Shown: positions 26,728-36,157, counted from the first letter of the stretch. The stretch is DNA of 64,000 nucleotides from Azospirillum baldaniorum (GCF_003119195.2 NZ_CP022253.1:390001-454000); one strand, 5' to 3'. The notes: generated by a model from the sequence alone, not told the origin. Translations and numbers: made by a program.

Positions 26728-28386
26728 TCAGCGCTTCTTGCCCTGGATCGGCTCCGGCTCCGGCGCCGGCTGGCCCATGCCCATCAGCGCACTCATGTCC
26801 GCCCCGTTCAGCAGGAACTGGCCGGTCTCGGTGACGTCGATCTTGTAGCTGCGCACGTCGTTGCCGGCATCGTCCTTGGACGCCTGCCCGAAGGCCTGGA
26901 GCATGGCGATCACGCCCAGCGCGTTCTGGGTGCTCTCGTCGGCCTTCTTGCCCGGCTTGGGCTGCATCGCCTTGGTGGCGGCGTCCAGGCCGCGCAGCAG
27001 AACGGTGCTGCTGCCCACCGCGCCGAAGGCGGAGCTGGCGGCCATGCGCAGGGCACCGGTCATGGTGCCGGATGCCGCCGGGGTGTTGACGACGAAGCGG
27101 TCGATGCGCAGCTCCGTCCCGACCTCCGCCATGGCACCCATCAGCCGGTTGCCGATGGCGGCCATCGCCGCCTCATCGGTCCCAACATCGGCGCCATCGT
27201 CCGGCAGGGCGGCTTCCTCCTCGCCCTCGCCCTCTTCCTCATCCTCCTCGCCCGCGGCGGCCTGGGATTCGGCCAGGGTGGCGAGGTCGGCGAAGGCCCG
27301 CCACAGCGAGGAGGTCGGCAGCTTCGCGGTGCTGATCTGGATGTCCAGCTTGTCCGGCATGAAGGCCTTCGGCGCCACCTCCGGCTCCAGCGTCAGGCCG
27401 CTGGATTCGATCCCGAAGGTGGTGGAGGCCATCGGCTTGTCCAGATCCTCGGCGCTGCCGCGCAGGACGAGCTGGCCGAGGGCGAGGCGGGTGCCGTCCT
27501 CCGGGTTCAGGGCGGTCAGGCCGGACAGGCGGAGGCGCCCGCTGGCCCCGCCCATCAGGTTCTGCATCAGCGGGATCAGCTCCGCCGCCGGGGGCTGGGT
27601 GCCGGCCAGGGCGTGGGTCTGGGTCAGCCGCTGCATGGCGTCGGCGCGGGCGAGGTCGACGCGGGTGTAGGTGCCCTCCATCGTCAGGCCGCCGAGATTC
27701 AGCACCTCCTTCTTCGTCTCGTCGAGGAAGCGCAGGTTGCTGACGGACAGGGCGCCGGGACCGCTCCACAGCGGGGTGCCGGCGGCGGCGGTGCCGTCCG
27801 GCTTCAGCTCCCCGGCGACGGTGATGGCGCCGACGGTCAGGGCGCTCTCGTCCTTCTTGCCCTTCTTGCCCTTGCGGTCGCTGGTGACCGACAGGTCGCC
27901 AAGCTCCGCGTCCATGGACAGCGCCGTCTCGTAGGCGCCGGACCACAGGGCGCTGATGCGCTGGCGGCCCAGCTTGACGGTGGCCGACGGCTTGCCGTTG
28001 TCCAGGATGGCGACGCGGTCGGGCAGGGTGGCGGTGACGGCGTGGGTGTTGCCGTCCTGCGGCTTCACCGTCAGGCGGATGGTGCCGATGTCGGCGGTGG
28101 TGCCGTCGTCCGACACCGCGGTCAGGGCGGGCAGGGCCACCTCGTAATGGTCGCCGGCCGGGGTCGCCACCGGCTCGCCGGTCCAGCGCAGCTCGGTCTC
28201 GTCGCCCTCGCTCTTGGGGAACCAGCGGGCCAGCCCGTCCTTCAGCGCGGCGGCGAGCGCCCTGGCCCCGTCCTCGGTCACCGGGGGCGCCTCCGCGCGG
28301 GCGGCGGCGGGCGGCAGCGCCAGGGTTGCGAGCATCAGCGCGGCGGCGAGCGGACGGGCGGGAAGACGGCGCATGGTGTGGCGCAT
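26728..28386 (-). CDS. Large exported hypothetical protein
   Basis: 552 aa with a clear signal peptide (RPLAAALMLATLALPPAAARA, residues about 11-31). The mature part alternates predicted beta strands and Ala/Gly/Leu-rich stretches. A run of acidic residues (EEDEEEGEGEEEA, about residue 400) interrupts the chain, and a Lys-rich patch (DRKGKKGKKDE) occurs near residue 160. It is probably periplasmic or outer-membrane associated; repeated units around LSVSNLRFLD and LRLSGLTALN suggest an elongated beta structure. I do not recognise the family. It is divergent from the helicase gene. Confidence 0.8.
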   Translation of the reverse strand: MRHTMRRLPARPLAAALMLATLALPPAAARAEAPPVTEDGARALAAALKDGLARWFPKSEGDETELRWTGEPVATPAGDHYEVALPALTAVSDDGTTADIGTIRLTVKPQDGNTHAVTATLPDRVAILDNGKPSATVKLGRQRISALWSGAYETALSMDAELGDLSVTSDRKGKKGKKDESALTVGAITVAGELKPDGTAAAGTPLWSGPGALSVSNLRFLDETKKEVLNLGGLTMEGTYTRVDLARADAMQRLTQTHALAGTQPPAAELIPLMQNLMGGASGRLRLSGLTALNPEDGTRLALGQLVLRGSAEDLDKPMASTTFGIESSGLTLEPEVAPKAFMPDKLDIQISTAKLPTSSLWRAFADLATLAESQAAAGEEDEEEGEGEEEAALPDDGADVGTDEAAMAAIGNRLMGAMAEVGTELRIDRFVVNTPAASGTMTGALRMAASSAFGAVGSSTVLLRGLDAATKAMQPKPGKKADESTQNALGVIAMLQAFGQASKDDAGNDVRSYKIDVTETGQFLLNGADMSALMGMGQPAPEPEPIQGKKR

Positions 28387-28558
28387 GAGGAATCCCTTAG
28401 GGTGGAGCGCGCCAGGGTAGACGGGATAACCGGTGCCCGTCCATCGGCCCGAGGTTTTATACCATTCCCGGAAGAGTTCGGCCCCGGATGGTCCTTGCAG
28501 CATGGCACGGCCGCCCTGACGCTTGCATTGCCGGTCCCCAGGCCCAAAACTTACGCTT

Positions 28559-31084
28559 ATGACCTCTGTCCTTTCTTCGTCCGGGGGCGGTCTGGGTGCG
28601 GGTGGCCGGGTGGTCGCCGTGCTGGGGCCGACCAACACCGGGAAAACCCATCTCGCCATCGAGCGCATGCTCGGCCACCGGACGGGGATGATCGGCTTTC
28701 CGCTGCGCCTGCTGGCCCGCGAGAATTACGACCGCATCGTGTCGATCAAGGGCAAGAACGCCGTGGCCCTGGTGACGGGGGAGGAGAAGATCCTGCCGCC
28801 CAGCCCGTCCTATTGGGTGTGCACGGTGGAATCCATGCCGCTCGACCGGGCGGTGGACTTCCTGGCGGTGGACGAGGTGCAGCTCTGCGCCGATCCGGAG
28901 CGCGGGCACATCTTCACCGACCGGCTGCTCAACGCGCGCGGGCTGGTGGAGACGATGTTCCTCGGCTCCGACACGGTGCAGCCGCTGATCCGCCGGCTGG
29001 TGCCGCGGGCCGAGTTCATCAGCCGGCCGCGTTTCTCGCAGCTGACCTACGCCGGCTACCGCAAGCTGACCCGCCTGCCGCCGCGCTCCTGCGTCGTCGC
29101 CTTCTCGGCGACCGACGTCTACGCGCTGGCCGAGATGATCCGGCGCCAGCGCGGCGGCACCGCGGTGGTGCTGGGGGCGCTGTCCCCGCGCACCCGCAAC
29201 GCCCAGGTCGGGCTCTATCAGGCGGGGGAGGTCGATTATCTGGTGGCGACCGACGCCATCGGCATGGGGCTGAACATGGACGTCGACCATGTGGCCTTCG
29301 CCCGCATCGTGAAGTTCGACGGCTTCGCCCCGCGCCGCCTGCGCGCGCCGGAGGTGGCGCAGATCGCCGGGCGCGCCGGGCGGCACATGCGCGACGGCAC
29401 CTTCGGCACCACCGACGAGGTGGGGGAGCTGGAGGCCGACGTGGTCGACCGCGTCGAGAACCACCAGTTCGAGACGATCAAGACGCTGATGTGGCGCAAC
29501 AGCAAGCTGCGCTTCGACACGCCGGGATTCCTGCTGAAGTCGCTGGAGGAGCGCCCGCCGATCCCGGAGCTGCTGCGCGCCCGCGACGCCGACGACCATC
29601 TGGCGCTCCAGGCGCTGGTCCGCGACCATGAGGTGATGGACCTCGCCAAGGGCCGCGACAACGTGCGCCTGCTCTGGGAGGTCTGCCAGGTCCCCGACTT
29701 CCGCAAGGTGCTGTCGGACGCCCACACTCGGCTGCTCGGGCAGATCTTCCGGCAGCTGCGCACCGGCATCGGGCGGCTGGACGAGGACTGGGCGGCCAAG
29801 CAGATCGCCCGGCTCGACCGCACCGAGGGCGACATCGACGCGCTTGTCGCCCGCATCGCCCACATCCGCACCTGGACCTACATCTCCAACCGGCCGTCCT
29901 GGCTGACCGATCCCGTGCACTGGCAGGCGCGCACCCGCGCCATCGAGGACAAGCTGTCCGACGCCCTGCACGAGCGGCTGACGCAGCGCTTCATCGACCG
30001 CCGCTCGGCCACGCTGGCCCGCACGCTGAAGGACGGGCGGGAGCTGATCGGCGGCGTGCGCGCCGACGGCGAGGTGGTGGTGGAGGGCCATCCGGTGGGC
30101 CGGCTGGAGGGCTTCCGCTTCGTCCCCGACGCCCCGGAACGCTCGGAGGAGGCCAAGTCCCTGCTGACCGCCGCGCGCCGCGCGCTCCGCGAGGAGGTGG
30201 CGTCCCGCCTGCGCGCCTTCGAGCAGGAGCCGGACGACGTGTTCGCCCTCGGTCCGGATGGGGTGCTGACGGCGGACGCTTTGCCGGTGGCCCGGCTCGG
30301 TCCCGGCCCGTCGGTGCTGACCCCGGCGGTTCTGCCCTTCGACGAGGGGCTGCTCGACCAGGGGCAGCTCGACCGCGTCCGCGTCCGGCTGGAGCGCTGG
30401 CTGAAGGACCGCGCCGCCGCCCGGCTGCGCCCCCTGCTGGCGCTGCGCGATGCGGCCGACAAAAACGATGGGGATCTCACCGGCGCGGCGCGGGGGTTGG
30501 CCTTCCAGCTCGTCGAGAACATGGGGGCGCTGCCCCGCGCGCCGGTCGCCCCGATGGTCGAGGGGCTGGAGAAGGCCGACCGCAAGGCGCTGTCCCGCCA
30601 TGGGGTGCGGCTCGGCGTGTCGCATCTCTACCTGACGGCGCTCGCCAAGCCGGGTGCGGTGGAACTGCGCGGGCTGCTGTGGGCGGTGAAGCACCGGCTG
30701 CCCCTGCCGGTGCCGATCCCGCCGCCGGGCCGCGTTTCGGTGGAAGCCACCGGCGCGCCGCCCGCCTTCTGGGAGGCCATCGGTTATCCGGCGGCCGGGC
30801 CGCGGGCGCTGCGCGTGGACATGCTCGACCGGCTGGAGACCGAGCTGCTGACGGCCGCCAAGGAGGGCCGGGCGGTGGCCGAGCCGGCGCTGGCCCAGAT
30901 GATCGGCGCCAAGCCGGACGAGTTGGGCGCCGTGATGAAGGGGCTTGGCTACACCCGTTCGGTGGCGGAGGATGGGGCGGTCTCCTGGCGCCGCCGCCGC
31001 AACCCGCGCCACAAGCCCCGCCGCGAGGCCCCCGTCAACGCCGACCACCCCTTCGCCAAGCTGCGCCAGCTTTCGGGAACGTGA
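28559..31084 (+). CDS. Suv3-like superfamily 2 RNA/DNA helicase
   Basis: 841 aa. Helicase motifs: I GPTNTGKTH near residue 24, II VDEVQ, III FSATD, V ATDAIGMGLNMD and VI QIAGRAGRH. The order and the QIAGRAGR form match the mitochondrial Suv3 degradosome helicase family, which has alphaproteobacterial relatives. The long C-terminal half (from about 380) matches no domain I can name and ends in a basic RRRRNPRHKPRRE tail likely to bind RNA. ATG 28559 is preferred to TTG 28523. An S4 RNA-binding gene follows after a repeat, suggesting a shared RNA-related role. Confidence 0.92.
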   Translation: MTSVLSSSGGGLGAGGRVVAVLGPTNTGKTHLAIERMLGHRTGMIGFPLRLLARENYDRIVSIKGKNAVALVTGEEKILPPSPSYWVCTVESMPLDRAVDFLAVDEVQLCADPERGHIFTDRLLNARGLVETMFLGSDTVQPLIRRLVPRAEFISRPRFSQLTYAGYRKLTRLPPRSCVVAFSATDVYALAEMIRRQRGGTAVVLGALSPRTRNAQVGLYQAGEVDYLVATDAIGMGLNMDVDHVAFARIVKFDGFAPRRLRAPEVAQIAGRAGRHMRDGTFGTTDEVGELEADVVDRVENHQFETIKTLMWRNSKLRFDTPGFLLKSLEERPPIPELLRARDADDHLALQALVRDHEVMDLAKGRDNVRLLWEVCQVPDFRKVLSDAHTRLLGQIFRQLRTGIGRLDEDWAAKQIARLDRTEGDIDALVARIAHIRTWTYISNRPSWLTDPVHWQARTRAIEDKLSDALHERLTQRFIDRRSATLARTLKDGRELIGGVRADGEVVVEGHPVGRLEGFRFVPDAPERSEEAKSLLTAARRALREEVASRLRAFEQEPDDVFALGPDGVLTADALPVARLGPGPSVLTPAVLPFDEGLLDQGQLDRVRVRLERWLKDRAAARLRPLLALRDAADKNDGDLTGAARGLAFQLVENMGALPRAPVAPMVEGLEKADRKALSRHGVRLGVSHLYLTALAKPGAVELRGLLWAVKHRLPLPVPIPPPGRVSVEATGAPPAFWEAIGYPAAGPRALRVDMLDRLETELLTAAKEGRAVAEPALAQMIGAKPDELGAVMKGLGYTRSVAEDGAVSWRRRRNPRHKPRREAPVNADHPFAKLRQLSGT

Positions 31085-31101
31085 TGAACGGATACGTTAT
31101 T

Positions 31102-31212
31102 GCCCCCACCCTGACCCTCCCCCGCTTCGCAGGGGAGGGGATTGACTCCCTCCCTTGCCGAAGGCGGGGGAGGGAAGGGGCCCGCGGCGTCAGCCGTGGG
31201 AAGGGTGGGGGC
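31102..31212. repeat. GC-rich inverted repeat, family A copy 4
   Basis: Same subtype as copy 3 (26600). It lies between two co-directional genes and ends 5 bases before the ATG of the S4-domain gene, so the GGGAAGGGTGGGGGC end of the repeat forms that gene's ribosome-binding region. Confidence 0.85.
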
Positions 31213-31217
31213 ACCGC

Positions 31218-31655
31218 ATGACTGACCTCGACGACGATGACGATCTCCCCGACTCCGGCTCCGACCCCACCCCGGCGGGCCGCTTGCGGATCGACAAGTG
31301 GCTGTGGTTCGCGCGCTTCTTCAAGACGCGCAGCCTCGCGGCGAAGCTGTGCAACGGCGGCGGCGTGCGGGTGTCCGGCACGGTGGTCGGCAAGGCGCAT
31401 TACGCGGTGAAGCCCGGCGACGTGCTGACCTTCGCGCAGGGGCGGCACATCCGCGTCATCAAGGTGGTCGCGCTCGGCAGCCGGCGCGGCCCGGCGCCGG
31501 AGGCGCAGGCTCTCTACGAGGATCTCGCCCCGCCGGTGCGCGAGGAGGCGATCCAGGACCCCTACCGCGCGCCGCCGGCCCCGCGGGAGCCCGGCGCCGG
31601 GCGTCCGACCAAGCGCGACCGCCGGGCGCTCGACCAGCTGTACGGAGAGGAGTAA
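31218..31655 (+). CDS. S4-domain RNA-binding protein (Hsp15-like)
   Basis: 145 aa. The S4 domain spans about residues 22-90 (LRIDKWLWFARFFKTRSLA, GGVRVSGTVV, YAVKPGDVLTF). This matches Hsp15/HslR, which binds stalled 50S subunits carrying nascent chain-tRNA, and its alphaproteobacterial relatives; an acidic head (DLDDDDDLPD) and a basic Pro-rich tail frame the domain. The start ATG at 31218 follows 5 bases after a family A repeat. The orthologous function is assumed from the fold. Confidence 0.88.
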   Translation: MTDLDDDDDLPDSGSDPTPAGRLRIDKWLWFARFFKTRSLAAKLCNGGGVRVSGTVVGKAHYAVKPGDVLTFAQGRHIRVIKVVALGSRRGPAPEAQALYEDLAPPVREEAIQDPYRAPPAPREPGAGRPTKRDRRALDQLYGEE

Positions 31656-31777
31656 GCCGGAACAGCCGGGAAAAGCGGCGGGCGAGCGCGGGCCGGGCCA
31701 TTGCCATTCCGGGGCCGCAACCTCATCTGCGCAAAATAATCCCGCAACGGCCGACTTTTTCGGAGCCCGCCGCCCTC

Positions 31778-32509
31778 ATGCTCGAACTGTTCTCCGACCC
31801 GCAGGTCTGGGCCAGCCTCCTGACGCTCACCGCGTTGGAGATCGTGCTCGGCATCGACAACATCATCTTCATTTCGATCATGGCGGCCAAGCTGCCGGTC
31901 CACCAGCAGCAGAAGGCCCGGCAGCTCGGTCTGGCGCTGGCGCTGATCATGCGGCTCGCGCTGCTCGCCTCCATCTCCTGGGTGGCGACCCTGACGGAAC
32001 CGCTGATCACCGTGCTCGGCATGGGCTTCTCGGGCCGCGACCTGATCCTGCTCGGCGGCGGCCTGTTCCTGCTGGCCAAGGGCACCATCGAGATCCACAA
32101 CACCGTGGAAGGCCACGAGGAGGACAGCGCCGCCCCCAAGCTCGCCAGCTTCGGCGCGGTGGTCGGGCAGATCATCGTGCTCGACATCGTCTTCTCGCTG
32201 GACAGCGTGATCACCGCGGTCGGCATGTCCAACGACCTGCCGGTGATGGTCACCGCCGTCGTCATCGCCATGGCGGTGATGCTGTTCGCCGCCCGCCCGG
32301 TGGGCGACTTCGTGAACCGCCATGTCACCGTGAAGATGCTGGCCCTGTCCTTCCTGCTGCTGGTCGGCGTTGCGCTGATCGCCGACGGCTTCGGCTTCCA
32401 CATCCCGAAGGGCTACCTGTACTTCGCCATCGCCTTCTCGACGCTGGTCGAGGCGCTGAACCTGATGGCCGCCGCCCGCCGCAAACGGAAGAAGGCCGAA
32501 GCGCACTGA
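31778..32509 (+). CDS. TerC-family integral membrane protein
   Basis: 243 aa with seven hydrophobic helices. The TerC signatures are present: EIVLGIDNIIFI near the N-terminus and VLDIVFSLDSVITAVG in the middle, each with an in-membrane Asp. Members export Mn(II) or other metals, or help load metal on exported proteins; tellurite resistance is not implied. The preceding 122-base gap contains no recognisable yybP-ykoY Mn riboswitch. Confidence 0.9.
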   Translation: MLELFSDPQVWASLLTLTALEIVLGIDNIIFISIMAAKLPVHQQQKARQLGLALALIMRLALLASISWVATLTEPLITVLGMGFSGRDLILLGGGLFLLAKGTIEIHNTVEGHEEDSAAPKLASFGAVVGQIIVLDIVFSLDSVITAVGMSNDLPVMVTAVVIAMAVMLFAARPVGDFVNRHVTVKMLALSFLLLVGVALIADGFGFHIPKGYLYFAIAFSTLVEALNLMAAARRKRKKAEAH

Positions 32510-32539
32510 CGCTCCGGCCTCCCGGAAGACGTGCTCGAC

Positions 32540-32565
32540 GGGCCGCCCCTTCGCGGGGGCGGCCC
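32540..32565. terminator. Hairpin between convergent terC-like and CBS genes
   Basis: GGGCCGCCCC and its exact complement GGGGCGGCCC with a 6-base loop, in a gap between converging genes. It is strong but has only weak T-richness on either side, so it could serve both directions. Confidence 0.6.
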
Positions 32566-32581
32566 GCTCGCTTTCCGGAGA

Positions 32582-33013
32582 TCAGGTCCGCATCAGACTG
32601 TCGCGGAACTCCACCTCCTCCACCAGATGCTCGTAGGCGAGCTTGAACAGGTCGCGGATCGAGACGATGCCGACCGCGCGCTTGCCCTGGGTGATCGGCA
32701 GGTGGCGGTAGTGCTTCGACTGCATCAGGGTCAGCGCCTCGATGGCGTCCGCGTCCGGCGGCAGGGTGTCCGGGTTGCGGGTCATGATCGCCGACACCTC
32801 GGTCTCGAAGGCGTCGATCTGGGTGGAGAGCACCTTGTTGTTCAGGTCGCGCTCGGTGACGATGCCGACGAGGTCGCCGTGGTTCACCACCAGAACGGCG
32901 CCGATGTTCTTCTCCGCCATCAGCTTCGACACGGTCAGGACGGAGGTGTCCTCCGTCACCAGGATGAGTTCCTGCGACTTCACCACGTCCGGAACCAGCT
33001 TCCGCTTCATCAT
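32582..33013 (-). CDS. Paired CBS-domain protein
   Basis: 143 aa made of two CBS domains and little else (TVSKLMAEKNIGAVLVVN with VGIVTERD, then ALTLMQSKHYRHLPI with VGIVSIRDL). Such pairs bind adenosine nucleotides and regulate partner proteins. The start is one of two adjacent ATGs (33013 or 33010), with GGGGGA ahead. No enzyme partner is adjacent, and an AT-rich palindrome lies just upstream. Confidence 0.9.
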   Translation of the reverse strand: MMKRKLVPDVVKSQELILVTEDTSVLTVSKLMAEKNIGAVLVVNHGDLVGIVTERDLNNKVLSTQIDAFETEVSAIMTRNPDTLPPDADAIEALTLMQSKHYRHLPITQGKRAVGIVSIRDLFKLAYEHLVEEVEFRDSLMRT

Positions 33014-33022
33014 TTCCCCCAA

Positions 33023-33041
33023 TTTGTAATTTGTTTACAAA
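33023..33041. promoter_or_regulatory. Perfect palindrome upstream of the CBS gene
   Basis: TTTGTAATTTGTTTACAAA: 7-base arms TTTGTAA/TTACAAA around a 5-base spacer, 10 bases ahead of the start. A low-GC dyad in a very GC-rich genome is unlikely by chance. The factor is unknown, and it could also overlap the promoter. Confidence 0.5.
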
Positions 33042-33143
33042 CTCAAGCGCTGCAGGGAAACAATAGCAAATCTCGCGGGTGCGAAACTGCGGCAGAAGAC
33101 CGCACCTCGGATGGGGTGGTCCGGATGGAGGATCGGTCGGGGG

Positions 33144-33758
33144 TCAGTTGCGCCGGAGGACGACGGTCAGGTTGTTGGCGGGCATCTCCACCAGCTCGGC
33201 GAGGGTGAAGCCGGTGGCGGCACGCTCCACCGCGTCGAGGTCGCGCACGCCCCAGGCGGGGTTGCGGGCCTTCAGGTCGGCGTCGAAGGCCGCGTTGCTG
33301 GGCGCGCTGTGCCGCCCGCCGCGCGTGAAGGGGCCGTAAAGCAGCAGCGGCCCGCCCACCGGCAGAAGGCGGGCGGCCCCGGCGAACAGGCCGAGCGCCG
33401 CCTCCCACGGGGCGATGTGGATCATGTTGATGCAGACCACCGCGTCGGCGCTGCGGACCGGCCAGTCGGGCGCGGCGGCGTCGAGGTCCAGCGGGTCCCG
33501 CAGATTGGGCAGCGCCGCCGCGGCAGCCCAAGAGCGGACGCTGTCCCGCAGGTCCGGATCGGGGTCGCTCGGCTGCCACGTCACGCCGGGCAGCGCCTCG
33601 GCGAAGGCGACGGCGTGCTGGCCGGTGCCGCTCGCGATCTCCAGCACCAGGCCTTGCGTCGGCAGGACGCGGCGCAGCACCTCCAGGATGGGGGCGCGGT
33701 TGCGCTCCGTCGCGGGGGCGTGGCGGCGGGAGTCCTCGGGGTGCAGCGGATCGAACAT
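33144..33758 (-). CDS. DUF938 SAM-dependent methyltransferase
   Basis: 204 aa of the DUF938 class I methyltransferase family. The SAM motif I is LVLEIASGTGQHAV near residue 38. Other family marks are RRHAPATERNR at the N-terminus, CINMIHIAPW and PLLLYGPFTRGGRH. The substrate is not known. It starts 9 bases after the end of the MFS gene, same strand, so the two are probably one transcript. Confidence 0.92.
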   Translation of the reverse strand: MFDPLHPEDSRRHAPATERNRAPILEVLRRVLPTQGLVLEIASGTGQHAVAFAEALPGVTWQPSDPDPDLRDSVRSWAAAAALPNLRDPLDLDAAAPDWPVRSADAVVCINMIHIAPWEAALGLFAGAARLLPVGGPLLLYGPFTRGGRHSAPSNAAFDADLKARNPAWGVRDLDAVERAATGFTLAELVEMPANNLTVVLRRN

Positions 33759-33767
33759 GGGGGCAGG

Positions 33768-34958
33768 CTACCCGCGCCCGGCGCCCAGGGCAACCGCGGC
33801 GGGGTCGCGGCGCCCGGCCATCCAGGCCCCGGCGGCGAGGAGGAGCGCGCCGGCCAGCACCGCCGCGGCGGCCCCCAGCAGGGCGGAATCGAAGCTGCCG
33901 GTGCGCGCCACCACCAGCCCGGCCGGCACCGGCCCGATGATCTGCCCCAACCCGTAGACCGCGGTCAGCGCGCCGATGACGCGGGCAGACGCTCCGCCCG
34001 ACAGGTGGCGCCCCAGCGTGAAGGACAGGGTGACGATGCCGACGAAGGTCCCGCCGAACAGCACCGCCGACAGCAGGGCCGCCGCGGGGGACCCGGTGAT
34101 CGGCAGCAGGATGCCCACCGTCTGCACGACATGGGCGAGGATCAGCGCCCGCCAGAGGCCGAGCCGCCGCCCCGCCGCCGCCCAGACGATGCCCGACGGC
34201 ATGGCTGCCAAGCCGGTGACCATCCAGGCCGCGGCGCCGAGCGGCGCCGTCTCCGGCATGGTCTTCAGGATGGCGACCAGGAAGGTGCCGGTGACGATGT
34301 AGCCGGCGCCTTCCAGGAAATAGGCCAGCGTCAGCAGGACCATGGGGGCGGAGGGACGGAGGGAGGGCGCGGGTGTGGGCCGCGCGGCGGCCATGTGGCC
34401 GGGCGCGCGCGGCGCATCGCTCACCCACAGCCAGGACAGGGTGCCGAAGCCCAGGCAGGCCAGCCCCAGCCACAGCCAGTCGCCGCGCCAGCCCAGCCGG
34501 TCGCCCATCACGGCGACGAACAGGCCGCTCGACGCGATGCCGAGGCCGACGCCGGTGTAGAGCCAGCCGGTCCAGGACTCGCGCCCGGCGCGGGCCAGCG
34601 CGTCCAGCGTCATGGCGATGCCCAGGATGAACAGGCCGGCGCTGGCCAGCCCGGAGACGAAGCGCAGCACGGCCCACGCCGCCATGCCCTCGGTGAAGCC
34701 CATGCCGGCGGTGGAGGTGACGCTGGCGATCAGCGCGGTGCGGAAGACGGCGGTGCGCGCCGCGCCCTGCGGCACCAGCCCGACGCCCAGCGCCCCCAGG
34801 AAATAGCCGAGATAGTTCAGCGAGGCGAGCAGCCCCGCGGCGTCGGTGCCCAGCCCGGTCGCCGCCTGCATCGCCGGCAGGATCGGCGTGAAGGCGAAGC
34901 GCCCCACCCCCATGGAGATGACCAGCACCAGCACGCCGCCGATCAGCACCCGGACCAT
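33768..34958 (-). CDS. MFS transporter, YbfB/YjiJ family
   Basis: 396 aa, 12 predicted membrane helices, with a loop between helices 6 and 7 near residue 185. The N-terminal helix carries MGVGRFAFTPILP, characteristic of the YbfB/YjiJ family of putative exporters. I start at ATG 34958, the first residue of the family; an in-frame extension upstream is basic and implausible. The divergent LysR regulator at 35090 probably controls it. Confidence 0.88.
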   Translation of the reverse strand: MVRVLIGGVLVLVISMGVGRFAFTPILPAMQAATGLGTDAAGLLASLNYLGYFLGALGVGLVPQGAARTAVFRTALIASVTSTAGMGFTEGMAAWAVLRFVSGLASAGLFILGIAMTLDALARAGRESWTGWLYTGVGLGIASSGLFVAVMGDRLGWRGDWLWLGLACLGFGTLSWLWVSDAPRAPGHMAAARPTPAPSLRPSAPMVLLTLAYFLEGAGYIVTGTFLVAILKTMPETAPLGAAAWMVTGLAAMPSGIVWAAAGRRLGLWRALILAHVVQTVGILLPITGSPAAALLSAVLFGGTFVGIVTLSFTLGRHLSGGASARVIGALTAVYGLGQIIGPVPAGLVVARTGSFDSALLGAAAAVLAGALLLAAGAWMAGRRDPAAVALGAGRG

Positions 34959-35046
34959 GGCTTCCTCCCGCAGGTTCTTTTTTCGTGTGGGTCCATCCTC
35001 GCGCGACGGAACCCTCATTTCTAATGATTTGTTTCGATGCTATGCT

Positions 35047-35059
35047 TCACTGTGAGTGA
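35047..35059. promoter_or_regulatory. Candidate LysR operator
   Basis: TCACTGTGAGTGA, 5-base perfect arms around GTG, in the 131-base gap between the divergent MFS and LysR genes, 31 bases ahead of the LysR start. Such dyads are usual LysR binding sites; the assignment is inferred from position. Confidence 0.45.
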
Positions 35060-35089
35060 TGGGAAGCGTGCGGATCGGGGAGGGTGGCG

Positions 35090-36013
35090 ATGGACCTCGC
35101 GGGCCTGCGGGTGGTGAAGGCGGTGGCGGACACCGGCAGCGTCAGCCGGGCGGCGGAGACGCTGAACTGCGTCCAGTCCAACGTGACGGCCCGGCTGAAG
35201 CGGCTGGAGGAGGATCTCGGCGTGCCGCTGTTCCTCCGGCTCAGCCGCGGCATGGCGCCGACGCCGGCCGGGCGGGTGCTGGCCGACTACGCCGACCGCG
35301 TGCTCCGCCTCGTCGCCCAGGCGCGCGACGCCGTGGCCGACGCGGCCGGGCGGGGCGGGCGGCTATCCGTGGGCACCATGGAGACCACCGCCGCCGTGCG
35401 GCTGCCGCCGATCCTCGCCCGCTTCCACGCGGAGAATCCGGACGTCGACCTGACCATCGTCCCCGGCCCCACCGAAACCATGCTGGGGGAGGTGCTGGCC
35501 GGACGCATCGACGGCGCCTTCGTCTCCGGGGCGGTGGAGCACCCCGAACTGGTCAGCCAGCCCGTCTTCGAGGAGGAGCTGGTGCTGGTCGAACCGGCCA
35601 GCGGCATCACCAGCGAGTCCGGGCGGAACACCCTGCTGGCCTTCCGGCGCGGCTGCGCCTACCGGGCGCGGGCCGAGACGGCGATGCGCGAGGCCGGGCG
35701 GGTTCCCTACCGGGTGATGGAGTTCGGGGCGCTGGAGGCCATCCTGGGCTGCGTCGGCGCCGGCATGGGCGTCACCGTCCTGCCCCGCGTCGTGGTGGAG
35801 CGGGAGCCCTGGCGCGGCCTGTTCACCGCCCGCCCGCTGCCGCCGGAACTGGCCCGCATGCCCACCCGTTTCGTCCGGCGGGTGGATTCCATGGAGACGG
35901 TGGCCCTGCGCACCTTCCTGGAGGCGGTCGCGGAGGGGAATATGGAGGGTGGGGCTGCGTCGCTTGCGCCCACACAACCGGCGGGGTTGATCCCGTCTCG
36001 GGCGGCGTGCTAG
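35090..36013 (+). CDS. LysR-family transcriptional regulator
   Basis: 307 aa. The N-terminal helix-turn-helix is at about 8-65 (VADTGSVSRAAETLNCVQSNVTARLKRLEEDLG), followed by a type 2 periplasmic-binding-like ligand domain beginning GRLSVGTMETTA. Start ATG 35090 with GGGGAGGG ahead; GTG 35084 is also in frame. It is divergent from the MFS gene and probably regulates it. The C-terminal 30 residues are unusual and may be read-through of low-complexity sequence. Confidence 0.92.
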   Translation: MDLAGLRVVKAVADTGSVSRAAETLNCVQSNVTARLKRLEEDLGVPLFLRLSRGMAPTPAGRVLADYADRVLRLVAQARDAVADAAGRGGRLSVGTMETTAAVRLPPILARFHAENPDVDLTIVPGPTETMLGEVLAGRIDGAFVSGAVEHPELVSQPVFEEELVLVEPASGITSESGRNTLLAFRRGCAYRARAETAMREAGRVPYRVMEFGALEAILGCVGAGMGVTVLPRVVVEREPWRGLFTARPLPPELARMPTRFVRRVDSMETVALRTFLEAVAEGNMEGGAASLAPTQPAGLIPSRAAC

Positions 36014-36157
36014 GCAAGCGCCGCGGTCGGGCCATGGTCCATTCATGCCCTCGGCCGCGCCCACGCGCGAGCACGTCAGTCGAAGCGTCCATCGATGCGA
36101 CTCGAACCCCGGCGCGTGAACACCGCCGGAACTGGCGAGAACAGCGGAGAACGAATC

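Noticed and set aside
31656..31777. Possible yybP-ykoY manganese riboswitch before the TerC gene
   Set aside because: I found neither the conserved GGGGAGUA-like nor the paired stems in the 122-base gap.
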